Of a stretch of 64,000 nucleotides of DNA, positions 23,323 through 34,863 are shown one piece after another. The DNA is from Cryptomeria japonica. Lineage: Eukaryota; Streptophyta; Pinopsida; Cupressales; Cupressaceae. Where the stretch lies: positions 338,800,793 to 338,864,792 of the forward strand of contig NC_081408.1 in assembly GCF_030272615.1 (NCBI RefSeq), read 5' to 3'. The notes below the pieces were generated by a model. The model did not search any database. It saw only the letters and a list, made by a program, of their open reading frames with translations, and was not told where the DNA came from. How positions within the stretch are numbered: position 1 is the first letter of the stretch; each line of letters opens with the position of its first letter. The position numbers and the translations under genes are program-made.

Positions 23323-25047
23323 GCTACCAATGTTATTGAATCTGGATTTACACTTGCTAGTTGCCTTTGTTTGAAAGATTCTAAATGCTTTTTTTACAAA
23401 TGCATTTTGAACATAGCCAACAATCATCATTTTCCTTGGAACAAGACGTCTCTTGGACACATTTTATCAAATATCACATGTGCCTTGTTTGTGCTCTAAT
23501 GGATGTTCATTCCCATTGATGTTGTACCAAGGAGTCTATGTTTGTCCTTCTTGACTTGTAGGCGTTGATCTATGATTTCTATGGTGATTGAATTCTCTAA
23601 TTGCATATGACAGATTATTCCATTGAGTTATTTTCTTACATATGACAAATCATTCCCTTTGATGTATTTGGCCTTTCTTCATAACCCATGGTTTTTTATC
23701 AAGCTTTGTGATCTTTACTTGTTGAGCACATTATCAGGCTCTTGTATGGGGAAATCCACCCTTCTAATCTGATCAATCTCTTGTATGTAGAAATCCACCC
23801 TTGTCTTCAATGATCATGAGTGTTTCATACAATACTTGGCTCACGTATCGATGTTGACAAACTTATTCTCCATCTAATTCGAGACTGAGACTTTTGGCTT
23901 GTAGCAACCCAAGTTTAAAAGGACTATGATTTTTCTTGTTCAAGGCTTAATATTATGGCATAACAATGTAAAGGGATCCACCTCCAAAGCTCATAGTACA
24001 ACCTTTAAGTAATGTTGTAGGAGGAAGTGCTTTATATTTTGGTCATTTCCATTATTGATTAACATGACTTCTTTATTGCTCACTATTGCATTTGGTGGAA
24101 AAAGACCTATATTTTATTGTTCTAGGACAATGTATTTGATGGTGGCATATCTTTTTGGGCCCATAATATGAGTGCTTGTGCCTTCTACAATAGATTTTAT
24201 AAGGATTGAAATATTTGCATCCTTAATCATATTATTGAGTCATTTCCTTTGATTTTTGCTAACCATTGTTGGCTAACAAGGGTACAATTGTAGGATATCA
24301 AAGAAGAGATCTACCAAATTGTTTGCAAGTTTCTTGTGGTGCCAAAATTTTTAGTCTTTCTTTAACAATCCTCAATTGGGAAAATTCATCAATCCTAGGA
24401 TAGTCACTCTCATTTTGTGCAACAATCACGTTTAAACAGAACAATCACATTTTGCAATCTTGGGTTAAAATAAAAATTCACATTGTCATTTTGCTACAAT
24501 CTGATTTAAAAAGAACAAACACATTTTGCAATCTTGGTTTAAAATGAATGAATTGCCTTATCATTTTTTAGGTTTCTAAAATGAACTCACATTTTGCAAT
24601 GAGGGATTAAAACTAACACGTGTTTTCCATGTTTGGTGTGTTTGCACATCTGTAGGGTGGACACACCATTACACCAAGTATCATCTCCCCTTGCCTTCAT
24701 GGACCTTGGGTGAAAGAGAAAGGTTATTAACAACACTCAATTTTTTATTTTTGAGTAGAGAATCACCTCTTGGGGGCCTCATCATAGAAATGGAGTGTTT
24801 CAAAATTGAGGTACATTGGGGATATCGACTCTCCCAACAAGATCTCAAGCGGTGTTTTTCAAGCCGCTATATAAATATGCTAGTCAGACGGTTGGAGTAT
24901 TGAGTGAATTCTCTATGTGTGAAAAAGTGAAATAAGTCTGTAAGCTGCAGGGGACAACACTTTAATTAAGTCATTACATGTATGGTTAGACAGATATAAT
25001 CATGAATATGAAAACCATAACAAATCGACTAATTGCCTTCTAAAATA
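23323..25047. other. Flanking DNA between Copia and the next LTR
   Basis: No coding motif. Its first ~460 bases are repeated at 38923-39380 behind the same Copia LTR end. An open frame at 24691-24903 has no recognisable domain. Confidence 0.6.
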
Positions 25048-26066
25048 TGTGAGTATAAGATTGCTCTCAGATTTGTATAAGCAATACCAGTGACTAGACT
25101 ACACCAAGATGAAGGATTTAATCTATATGAGCATGATATTAAGCTAAATGGATGCAAGATGGATGAATAGATTCAAGTAATATGGATTCAAGAAATCATA
25201 AAGTATGCCAAAAAAAATTAAACTAAGATGCAATAATCTTAAAAAGGAAGCACAATATCTTCAATGAATCCAGAGCAGAAACTGTATAATAACAATAAAT
25301 CTCTAGGGTGTTTTGAATGAGAGTTGAAGGCTGAATTTATAGAGAATCACATGAGAGATTAAGAAAAAGCACAATTTAGGATTAATTGAAATAATTGAGA
25401 AATCAAATTTAGTTAACCTTGAGATAGATTCCAATTATAGCTTAATTGAAATGCATTCAGATTATAAGTTTGAGTTACATTGGTGATAGAATTAATTAAT
25501 TCCATGCACTTGTGATAAAAATAGGCGATTCCATGCGGTTCTTTGATTTATTCAAGAAAAGAGTCTTTTCAATGCAACTGAACTTCTTTTTCTCAGAAGC
25601 TTTGAGTTCTAATTTTAGAGATTGATTAATAATTCAATTTAATTATTTTTCTAATTTCAAGTTAATCTCAATTTAGAAGAAGAAATAATATCTCAAGTTT
25701 GATTTCTCTCAATTCAATTCTTTTATTCTATTTTCAATTCAACTCTTGCTTTGCATATTGATTCCTCTTTTGTAATAAATTAATTCCTTTTTTATGATTA
25801 ATGAAAAATTTATTAATTAATTAAATTTGCTAGGATATTTAATAAATTAAATAGGATAATTGATCAAAATGATATTCTTGGAATGATTCAATTAATTAAA
25901 TAAATATTTAATTAATATTGAGTAATTGATTTGTCATGCAATATTTGATGATTGAAGAATTAATTAATTGTGCTCAAGATTGATTTAGTTTCCTTTGGTT
26001 AGGACATTGGCAATGTTGTCAAGATTAGGGGCCCATGGTTTAGATGACCATTTTTAGGGTATTACA
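25048..26066 (-). repeat. 3' LTR of the non-autonomous element
   Basis: TGTGAGTATAAG to GGGTATTACA in plus orientation; repeated at 40099-41083 with a ~36-base deletion and scattered substitutions. The interior is rich in AATTAATT stretches. Confidence 0.75.
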
Positions 26067-27422
26067 TTTGCCCCTCTTTGAATTAATGTGTGAGCAGTGC
26101 ATTGGTTCAAAGAATAGTTGATGTCTAGGAGATACTAGTTCTAAACTTGATTGATCATGAATCAGATGAAGAGCGAGGTGTTTAGCTGAATTTGAAGCGA
26201 TGAAGCTAAACAAAGTTGATTAAAGCGGTATCGATCCCGAACTTGATTGAACTAGGGCAGATAGAGAGGAAAGATACCAAACTTGAACTTGATTGATCAA
26301 GAAGTGGATCTTACTAATGTAGAACTTGATTGAACTAGACATAGTGAGCGTAGATAAATCAATCTTGAACTTGATGGATCAAGACACGATGAGTGAAGAT
26401 AAACTATCCAACTTGATTTGAAGCAATGAAACTAAACACCTACTTAGATTGAGTGTGTGATAAAAGATACTCTCTAAACTTGTGATTGAGTTTAAACGAA
26501 TAATCAGCTTGATGAAACTGATTAATGTTAAGAGACCGATTCAGATGAAGACAAATATCAGCTTGATATGAAGCGTTGAAACTGATATGCCCCTAGAGAT
26601 TGATTTGATTCAGATGATCGAGAGATCTCAACTTGATATGAAGCGATGAAGCTGAGATGCCCCTTAGCGATAAGAATTTATTTTTCTCTCGTTGAAAAAT
26701 ATTTTTGCTCGACTTTTGATGAAGATTTAAAATTTTCTTGACTTTAAAGATGTGAGGTCATAAGGTCATGAGTATGCCCCCTTGGGAGCAAAATTGAAAG
26801 ATAGCGTGGGTACATGATGATAGGCAATTTTTGGCGATGATAAGTTATTTGAGCACAAAGATTAGTATTGATGATTAAAATTAGAGTTTATTTGAGAATT
26901 AAATTGAGATTTAGCATTGAGCGCAAAATGATTCAAAAAAATTGACGGGACGATGAAAGTGCTAAGTGGTCAACATCATGAAATTTCGATGAGAGAATTG
27001 ATGTCAGATTTTGATTTCGATCCCGAAAATGGACTTTGGATAGTTGATTTACGAGCTCTTGATATGATTTCATCATACTTGTGTTGATTGATTATGAGAT
27101 GTTGTTCTATATGCTTTATTCTATAATGCAGACAAATATGGATATTATTTCTTTTTTGTTTCTTTTCATATGCAAATAAATGATGATAATGAGTAATAAG
27201 TAATGCAAATTTTGTTTATTTTCTATGCAATAATGTGAATGAAAATGAGTGTATATAACGAAATGTATGGATCTATAGAAGATGCGTATGTATGTAGCTA
27301 ACATCTCAATACACAAGTACTCGATTAGACAAATGATGAAACAAAGATCACTTAGCTTAGAAATAATGATACTTCAAACTCTCATTCAGAAGATAAAGAG
27401 ATCATTGTTATCATGTAGAACT
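26067..27422 (-). other. Internal 3' region with degenerate AACTTGAT repeats
   Basis: The polypurine tract lies at 26067-26080 (reverse strand). From about 26130 to 26690 the phrases AACTTGATTGA, TTGATATGAAGCGATGAA and ACTGATATGCCCC recur at irregular spacing. The first ~700 bases are repeated at 39387-40085. No ORF of note. The last five bases, GAACT, are the left TSD of the inserted Copia. Confidence 0.6.
27418..27422. repeat. Target-site duplication GAACT
   Basis: Matches 34859-34863 exactly. Confidence 0.93.
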
Positions 27423-28928
27423 TGTTGGAATATGTGCAGAGTATGATGAGATGATGGTATTGTATGTTGTCATTGATGTCAATATGCTGAAGGATGAACC
27501 GGTATATTGAAGTAAGCGAATTGGAAAGTGAGCCGGTATGATGGTTCAAGTGAAGCAGTATGTTAAAGTGTGAACTGGTATGATGGTATGAACCAGTATA
27601 TGCAGAAAGTGAAGTGGTATGTTGGAATGTGAACCAATATATGGAAATTTTGTATCGAAGTTTCATTTGATATGACTACCAGTTGGTAGTCTCAACTTTA
27701 GGGTTTCCGGTTGATGCATTCCAAGTCTGTGTGATTCAATCGACAACATCCTATGATGAGTTAGCTTTGAAATGAAGATGAGATTGCATTTCCACGTCAG
27801 CCTTGTACACATGAAGAATCTTCTTGAGGATCTTGCATGAAGAAGATTGATTCTATCCACCTCGAGAATGTGCAAAATCTCTATAAACGGTGGAGAGCCC
27901 ATGATGGGTTATCAGCTTCCAGAAGCTGTGAAGAACAAACAATGGAGAACATCTTGAGATTTGTTCAAGATTGTTTTACTCTATGTAATGTGATTAAACG
28001 ATCAGGATTGCACCGACTCTATTGATAACCTAGATGCTTAGGGTTTAGGGTTTATGCTACCAACCTAATTGTTGTTTATAAGGTTGATGATGTTTTTAAT
28101 TGAAAAGTTGTTGGCAAATGATTGTATGTGAGGTGATTCTTGCCAGACCGAAGGAGAAAGAGATCTGCAAAGTGTGACTGCAAAAGTATAGGAATTGAAA
28201 TGGATCTGTCTTGGCATTGAGTGCTACTATCAGATCAGTGTATTACCTGTTGACTTCTAACCATTTCAGCAGATGGAAAATCCCTTAACCGGGTAGCTTT
28301 AATAGGTTTTTTGTAAATCCTTTAATAGGGTGACTCAAAATCATTGAGTTCTTAAAATCCTCTCACAAGATAACCTTTAACAGGGTTTTAACCTCTAACC
28401 GAGTATTTAGCCATCCCTTAACTGGGTGATCCCTAGCAGGATTAGTTCCTAGTAGAACCTATTGTAAAAGTCTTTAACTGGACTAGGCTCCTAACAGAGC
28501 GGACTTCAAAAGAGTTCAACAATAACTTGTGGGTATTCATCCCCACCGTGGTTTTTCCCAGTTGGGTTTCCACGTGAAAAATCAATGTGTTATGTGTGAT
28601 GCTTTTTTATGTGATGTTTTAGTGTTTTCTATTAAGCGGTAATGCAAGCTAATCCAATGGTCATTATATTTCTGATGTGTTACTTTCTTAAGCAGGGTGA
28701 AGATTGAGATGAGATATTAGGTTTTGAGATGATCTAGATGACTACTAGTTTATGTCTTTTATAGTTATACTGTGTTTTACTGGTAGTGCCTTGATTTAGA
28801 TCGGTGATTCTGATTACCAGTTAGAGCAGTCTTTGCAGTTTAAGTTTTTGAAGAAGTTTTGTCTACACTGATTCACCACCCCCCCTCTCAGTATCTATTG
28901 AGTATTTACTATTCATCATTATTCATCA
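27423..28928 (+). repeat. 5' LTR of the plus-strand Copia
   Basis: Contains a tandem-like array of GAACYGGTATGATG phrases (about 27490-27650) and a second array of YTTTAACNGGGT phrases (about 28270-28495). It ends with C-run CTCTCAGTATC and ATTCATCA. Confidence 0.93.
28270..28495 (+). repeat. Array of about eight TAACNGGGT-like motifs
   Basis: CTTAACCGGGT, TTTAATAGGGT, TTTAACAGGGT, CTAACCGAGT, TTAACTGGGT and variants recur every 20-60 bases, and again at 34203-34440 in the other LTR. Confidence 0.7.
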
Positions 28929-28930
28929 AT

Positions 28931-28942
28931 TGGTATCAGAGC
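28931..28942 (+). other. Primer-binding site (initiator Met tRNA type)
   Basis: TGGTATCAGAGC, two bases after the 5' LTR; the standard Copia first-strand primer site. Confidence 0.92.
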
Positions 28943-29000
28943 GGTCCTCTAGGTCCTTTGTGTTATAAGCTTAACCGCTTGAGGAAAAGATCCTATTCTA

Positions 29001-31086
29001 ATGATGAAGAGGGAAGGTCCTAAGTTCAACATAGATAACTTTAAGATATGAAAGGATGGAATGAAGATTTACATTTAAAGCATGGGTGCTCAACACTGGA
29101 ACTATGTTGAGAATACTTATGTTGTCCCTGTCGGTATTCTCACCAATGATCAAAGAAGAGAAATTCAGGAGAATGGGCAAGTCATGGAAGCTCTTATTAG
29201 CAGCCTATCTGATATTGAGTTTATAGATGTTAAAGATAAAGACAATCCCAAACATGTATGGGATACTCTAGAGTATATCTATGGCAATGATGAGCATGTG
29301 AAGAAAGCTAAGGAAGAGATCCTTAGAGGAAAATTTGATGACATGCGGATGGTTGAATGAGAGACCATTCAACAATATGGGATAAGAATTAAAACTATTG
29401 TTGGAGATATCAAGAGTGTAGGAGGTACAATGGATGATTCCACCATTGTTAGTAAAGTTTTGAGATCCTTGTTACCAGTCTATGCAATAAGGGTTGCCAC
29501 TATTCAGGAGTTGAGATCTATTGGCAAGACAAAGGTATCCCTTGACTCTATCATTGCTAAGTTGATTGCATATGAGCTAAACAGTTATGATGCTAGTGTT
29601 CAAAAGATTGAATCAACCTTTAGAGCATCTGTTGCACCATCTAGAAAAGGAAAAGAAGTTGGAACCAGCTGTGAACCCAGACAAAGCAGAGATATGGATG
29701 ATGAGGAGATCCTGATGGAATTTGAAGCTCTTCTTGCCAAGAGACTTCCTAAGGGAACTAGAAAATAGAAAGGTAAGCTCCCTTTGAAATTATTTTCTTG
29801 CAATAGGATAGGACACATTGTTGTCAACTATCCCAATAGTGATAATAAGGACAAACCAGAGAAGTTTAAAAAGTTCAAAGGAGGAAACAGGAGAAATTGT
29901 CTTGTTGCAGTTGATGAAGGTGTCACTGATGATGAATCAGAAGATGAAGAAAGTGAAGACATAGTGTTTGTAGTTGTTAAGGAATATGTATCAAACAAGA
30001 AGGCTCTTGTCTCCTATTTTAATAATTCTAATGAGTGGATTATTGATAGTGGATGCTCTCACCACATGACTGGTGACCAGAGAAAGTTCCTATCTCTAGA
30101 AGAGTATGATGGAGGTTTAGTTCGATTTGGTAATGATGCACCATGTATGGTAAAAGGCAAAGGGTCCATCTCTCTAAATGAAAAAAGGAGTGCTGATAAT
30201 GTGTATTGGGTAGAAGGTCTCAGGCATAACCTTTTGAATGTTGCCCAGCTGAATGATAAAGGATTCACTCTAGAATTCAAAGATGGAGTGTGCAAAATAA
30301 AAGGAAAGAGTGGTGAACTGATGGCCACCGATATGCAGACCAAAGGTAACTTGTTTTAGTTAAATACAAATATCAGTCAATGTCTAATGACTAAGTTTGA
30401 TGAGAGTTGGATATGGCATAGGAGGCTCTGCCATGTAAATTTTGATAATATTGTAAAGGCCAGTAAGATCAAGGTAGTTAGAGGATTGCTTGTGCTGAAC
30501 AAACCAAAGAATCCTTTGTGTAGAGAATGTCAACTAGGGAAAATGTCTTCCTCAACCTTCAAAGGTAAATCTTTCACAGCAGATAATTTACTTGATCTTG
30601 TGCATATTGATTTGTGTGGTCCTATGAAAACTAGGAGTGTTCAAGGAGATAGGTACTTTATGATTCTTATTGATGATTGCTCAAGAATGATGTGGGTCAC
30701 ATTCTTGAAAGATAAGTCTGAAGCTTTTGGAAAGTTTAAAGCCTTCAAAGCACTAGTTGAAAAGGAAAGTGGTAAGAGGATTAAATGCCTTAGAACCGAT
30801 CAAGGAGGTGAGTTCACTTCGGATTAATTAAACAAGTGTTGTAAAGAGAACGACATCAAGAGGCAACTATCTACCCCCCAGACTCCACAATAGAATGGCC
30901 TAGCGGAAAGGAATAACTGGACTGTAGTTGAAGCTGCCAGAACAATGCTAATTCAAGGGAAGGTTGCTCACACTTTTTGGAGAGAAGCAGTGAGCACTAT
31001 AGTTTACACTATAGACTGGGTACTCATCAAGAAAGGCAAGGATAAAACTCCTTATAGGTAAAACTCCTATAGCTAGGTACTTTAGA
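29001..31086 (+). pseudogene. gag-pol: Copia gag, protease, integrase (several stops)
   Basis: ATG 29001 opens one frame that runs to about 30990, with stops near 29046, 29076, 29358, 29766, 30357, 30828 and 30891. Gag is at about 29020-29770. The zinc knuckle near 29795-29835 (SCNRIGHIVVNYP) has lost its last Cys. The protease has DSGCSHHMT near 30050. The pre-integrase zinc finger region (WHRRLCHVNF ... CRECQLGK) is at about 30410-30545. The integrase catalytic Asp residues are in LVHIDLCGP and LRTDQGGEF, and the Glu follows the 30891 TAG, which stands where PQQNG has its second Gln. A frame change follows before 31087. Confidence 0.9.
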
Positions 31087-33081
31087 GTGTTTGGTAGCAA
31101 GTGTTATATCAAGAGAAGTGAATACCATAAGAAGTTTGATGCAAAATGTGATGAGGGAATATTCCTAGGGTATTCCACCAAGAGAAAATATCTCAAGTGT
31201 TTTAACAATAGGACTCAGAGAATTGTTGAAAATATCAATGTTAGAGTTGATGAAACCTCTAAGAAACCTGAGGAAACCAGTAGCAAGAAAGCGGTAGATG
31301 AACCGAATGTAACCTTCTGGGAATCGGTTGCAAAACAACCAAGTAGAAGTAACAGTGCTCCTACACTAGTAGATGCTAATGTTGATGAAGATGAGGATGT
31401 AAAAGAAAAGAAAGAGGAATCAGTTAAGATCATTCCTAGGTATGTAAAGCTACATCATGATCCAAAGCAGATGATAGGGGATAAGGATGTAGGAATACTA
31501 ACAAGAAGAAAGGTTAGAGAGAATTCTTGCATGATTTCTGAATTTGAGCTCAAAACATTTAAAGAGGCACACAAAGATGAGGACTGGATTAAGGCTATGG
31601 AAGAGGAACTTGACCAGATAGAAAAGAATGGTACATGGTCTTTGGTACCTAGACCTAAGCACAAAAATGTTATTGGCACCAAATGGGTTTTTAGAAACAA
31701 GCTAAATGAAGATGGTACAGTGGTAAGGAACAAAGAAAGATTGGTATGCAAAGGATATGCTCAAGAAGAAGGATAAGACTATGGAGAAACCTTTGCTCCA
31801 GTACCAAGATTGGAAGGAGTTTGAATGCTACTTGCATATGCCACCTTCAAGGGATTCAAAGTGTATTAGATGGATGTGAAATCTGCATTCTTGAATGGAA
31901 TACTTGAAGAGGAAGTGTATATAGAGCAACCAGATGGGTTTTCCCTATCAGAAGACAGTGATATGGTGTGTAGGCTACATAAAGCCTTGTATGGATTGAA
32001 GCAAGCACCTAGAGAATGGTATGAACGTTTACACTCCCATCCAGTGAAGATTGGATTTGAAAGAACAAGTTAAATATAGCAATATCTATCTGAAGATAGA
32101 AGGAGATCAAATTCTGATCTATGAAGTGTTTGTTGATGACATAATTTTTGGTTGTGATAACAAGATGAGTCATTCGTTTGCAGATGAAATGAAGAAGGAA
32201 TTCGAGATGTCACTAATCAGAGAGATTAAGTTCTTCATTGGACTACAAATTCAACAAATGAAAGATGGTATCTTTATAACTCTATCAAGTATGTCAAAGA
32301 GGTGTTGAAGACCTTTGGCATGGAAGACAACAAACTGGTTGGTACACCGATGGTGACCTATTGTAAGTTGTCAAAAGAAGAGAACTCAGTATTGATGAAT
32401 GAGAAGGAATACTGGTCAATGTTTGGTAAGTTGCACTATATAGTACACAGCAGACTAGACATTGCACATGCAGTGGGCATTGTTGCATGTTTCCAGAAAA
32501 GTCCAAGAGAATCCCACTTGGTAGCAGTCAAGTGGATTCTTAGATATCTGAAGGGAACTATAGATTATGGATTGCGGTATCCATACAGTGATGATTTCAA
32601 TCTCAAAGTGTTTACCGATGTCGATTGGGCTGGTAATGTGGATGACTGGAAGAGCACAATTGGTGGTGCATTCTTTCTCGGTGGTAGACTAGTCTCATAG
32701 ATAAGCAAGAAGCAGAGTTGTATCTCTCAGTCCACAGCAGAAGAAGAATATGTAGTAGCATTTATGAAATGTACTCAAACAATTTGGATGAAGCATATAT
32801 TAAGTGGTTTCAAAGTCCCTGTATCTGAACCAGTGAGTATATTTTGTGATAACACAAGTGCAATTAATATTTCCAAGAATCCAGTATTGCATGCTAGAAC
32901 CAAGAACTTCGAGCTCAAGCATCATTTCTTGAGGGAGAAAGTTCAGAACAAAGAGGTTGTATTGGAACATGTTCCCAGTAAAGAGCAGTTAGCAGATATA
33001 TTCACTAAGCCTCTATCAAAGGCTACATTTATCTATTTAAGAGGTGAATTAGGAGTGCTGCCCCTTCAAGAGGTGAACTAA
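31087..33081 (+). pseudogene. pol: Copia integrase C-terminus, RT and RNase H
   Basis: Integrase C-terminal sequence (FDAKCDEGIFLGYS) is followed by a variable linker. RT runs from about 31560, with WIKAMEEELDQIEKN, YGLKQAPREWYERL and the catalytic FVDD near 32130. RNase H follows from about 32600 and ends with QLADIFTKPLSKATF at about 33030. Stops occur near 31773, 31824 (CGA-type TGA), 31867 (Gln-type TAG in VYQMDVK) and 32698 (Trp-type TAG). A short frameshifted stretch covers 32051-32300. It would reverse-transcribe the element and remove the RNA; this copy cannot make the full protein. Confidence 0.9.
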
Positions 33082-33347
33082 AGATATGTGCTCCACATCA
33101 TTCAGGTATTGCATTGTCAAATCCTTTCAGTATTGATGTGATGAAGGATGCTACTCCTCAGGGGGAGCAGCATAGTAGATCATAGATGTTTTTTCCTCCA
33201 CTTTGGCATTGTTGTCAAATGGGGAGAAGATGTGAAGTAGAGAAGATATTTGTAGTATTGAAGACATATAATATGGAAGAGATTGGGGAGAAGATGTGAA
33301 GCAGAGAGATATCTTTGTCTATTTCCATCAATTCCAAAGGGGGAGAT
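33082..33347 (+). other. 3' untranslated region and polypurine tract
   Basis: Non-coding. CAAAGGGGGAGAT at 33335-33347 abuts the 3' LTR. GGGGAGAAGATGTGAAG occurs twice (33219 and 33284). Confidence 0.85.
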
Positions 33348-34858
33348 TGTTAGCATATGTGCAGAGTATGATGACATCATAGTATTGTATGTTGTCATTG
33401 ACGTCAATATGCTGAAGGATGAACCGGTATATTGAAGTAAGAGAACTGGCAAGTGAACTGGTATGATGGTTCAAGTGAAGCAGTATGTTGAAGTCTGAAC
33501 TGGTGTGATGGTATGAACTGGTATATGCAGAAAGTGAAGTGGTATGTTGGAATGTGAATTGGTATATGCAAAGTTTGTATCAGGGTTTCATTTGATATGA
33601 CTACTGGTTGGTAGTCTCAGCTTCAGGGTTTCTGGTTGATGCATTCCAAGTCTATGTGATTCAACTGACGACATCCTATGATAAGTTAGCATTGAAATGA
33701 AGATGAGATCACATTGCCAGGTCATCCTTGTGCGCATGAAGAATCTTCTTGAGGATCTTGCATGAAGAAGATTGATTCTATCCACCTCGGGAATGTGCAA
33801 AATCTCTGTAAATAGTGGAGAGAGCATGATGGGTTATCAGCTTCCAGAAGCAGTGAAGAACGAAAGATGGAGAACATCTTGAGATTTGTTCAAGATTGTT
33901 TTACTCTATGTAATGTGATTAAAAGGGCAGGATTGGACCGAATGTATTGATAACCTAGATGCTTAGGGTTTAGGGTTTATGCTACTGACCTAATTGTTGT
34001 CTATAAGGTCAATGACGTTTGTTATTGAAAATTTGTTGGCAAATGATTGTATGTGAGGTGATTCTTGCTAGACCAAAGAAGTGAGTAAGAGATCTTGAGA
34101 GTGTGATTATAGAAGTATAGGAACTGAAATGGATCTGTCTTGGCATTGAGTGATGTTATTAGATCAGTGTATTACCTGTTGACTTCTAACCATTTCAGTA
34201 GATGGAAAATCCCTTAACCGGGTAGCTTTAACAGACTTTTTGTAAATCCTTTAACAAGCTGACTCAAAATCATTGAGTTATTAAAATCCTCTCACAAGAT
34301 AACCTTTAACAGGGTTTTAACCTCTAACCGAGTATTTAGCCATCTCTTAACCGGGTGATCCCTAGCAGGATCGGTTCCTAGTAGAACCTGTTGTAAAAGT
34401 CTTTAACTGGACTAGGCTCCTAATAGAGCAGACTTCAGAAGAGTTCAACAATAACTTGTGGGTATTCATCCCCACTGTGGTTTTTCCCAGTTGGGTTTCC
34501 ACGTGAAAAATTAGGGTGTTATGTGTGATGCTTTTTTATGTGATGTTTTAGTGTTTTCTGTTAAGCGGTAATGCAAGTTGATCTAATGGTCATTGTATTT
34601 CTAATGTGTTACTTTCTTAAGCATATGGGTGAAGATTTAGATGAGATATTAGGTTTTGAGATGATCTAGATGACTACCAGTTTATGTCTTTTATAGTTAT
34701 ACTATGTTTTACCAGTATTGCCTTGATTTAGATCGGTGATCCTTATTACTAGTTAGTGCAGTCTTTGCAGTTTAAGTTTTTAAAGAAGTTTTGTCTATAC
34801 TGATTCACCCCCCCATCTTAGTATCTATTGAGCATTTACTGTTCATCATTATTCATCA
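33348..34858 (+). repeat. 3' LTR of the plus-strand Copia
   Basis: Matches the 5' LTR throughout, including both motif arrays; followed by the GAACT duplication. Confidence 0.93.
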
Positions 34859-34863
34859 GAACT

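Larger units (their letters stand above)
27423..34858 (+). mobile_element. Complete Copia element, plus strand
   Basis: A 7.4-kb element with LTRs of 1506 and 1511 bp (TGTTRG... to ...ATTCATCA). It has an exact initiator-Met-type PBS, a polypurine tract and a perfect GAACT target-site duplication. Domain order is gag, protease, integrase, RT, RNase H. Over the first 330 bases the LTRs differ at about 7% of sites by hand count. It sits inside the minus-strand non-autonomous element and so is younger than it. Confidence 0.95.

Noticed and set aside
25048-26066. Plus-strand reading of this LTR (TGTGAG...TTACA)
   Set aside because: The plus-strand reading gives no PBS after it, whereas on the minus strand a clean polypurine tract leads into TGTAATACCC.
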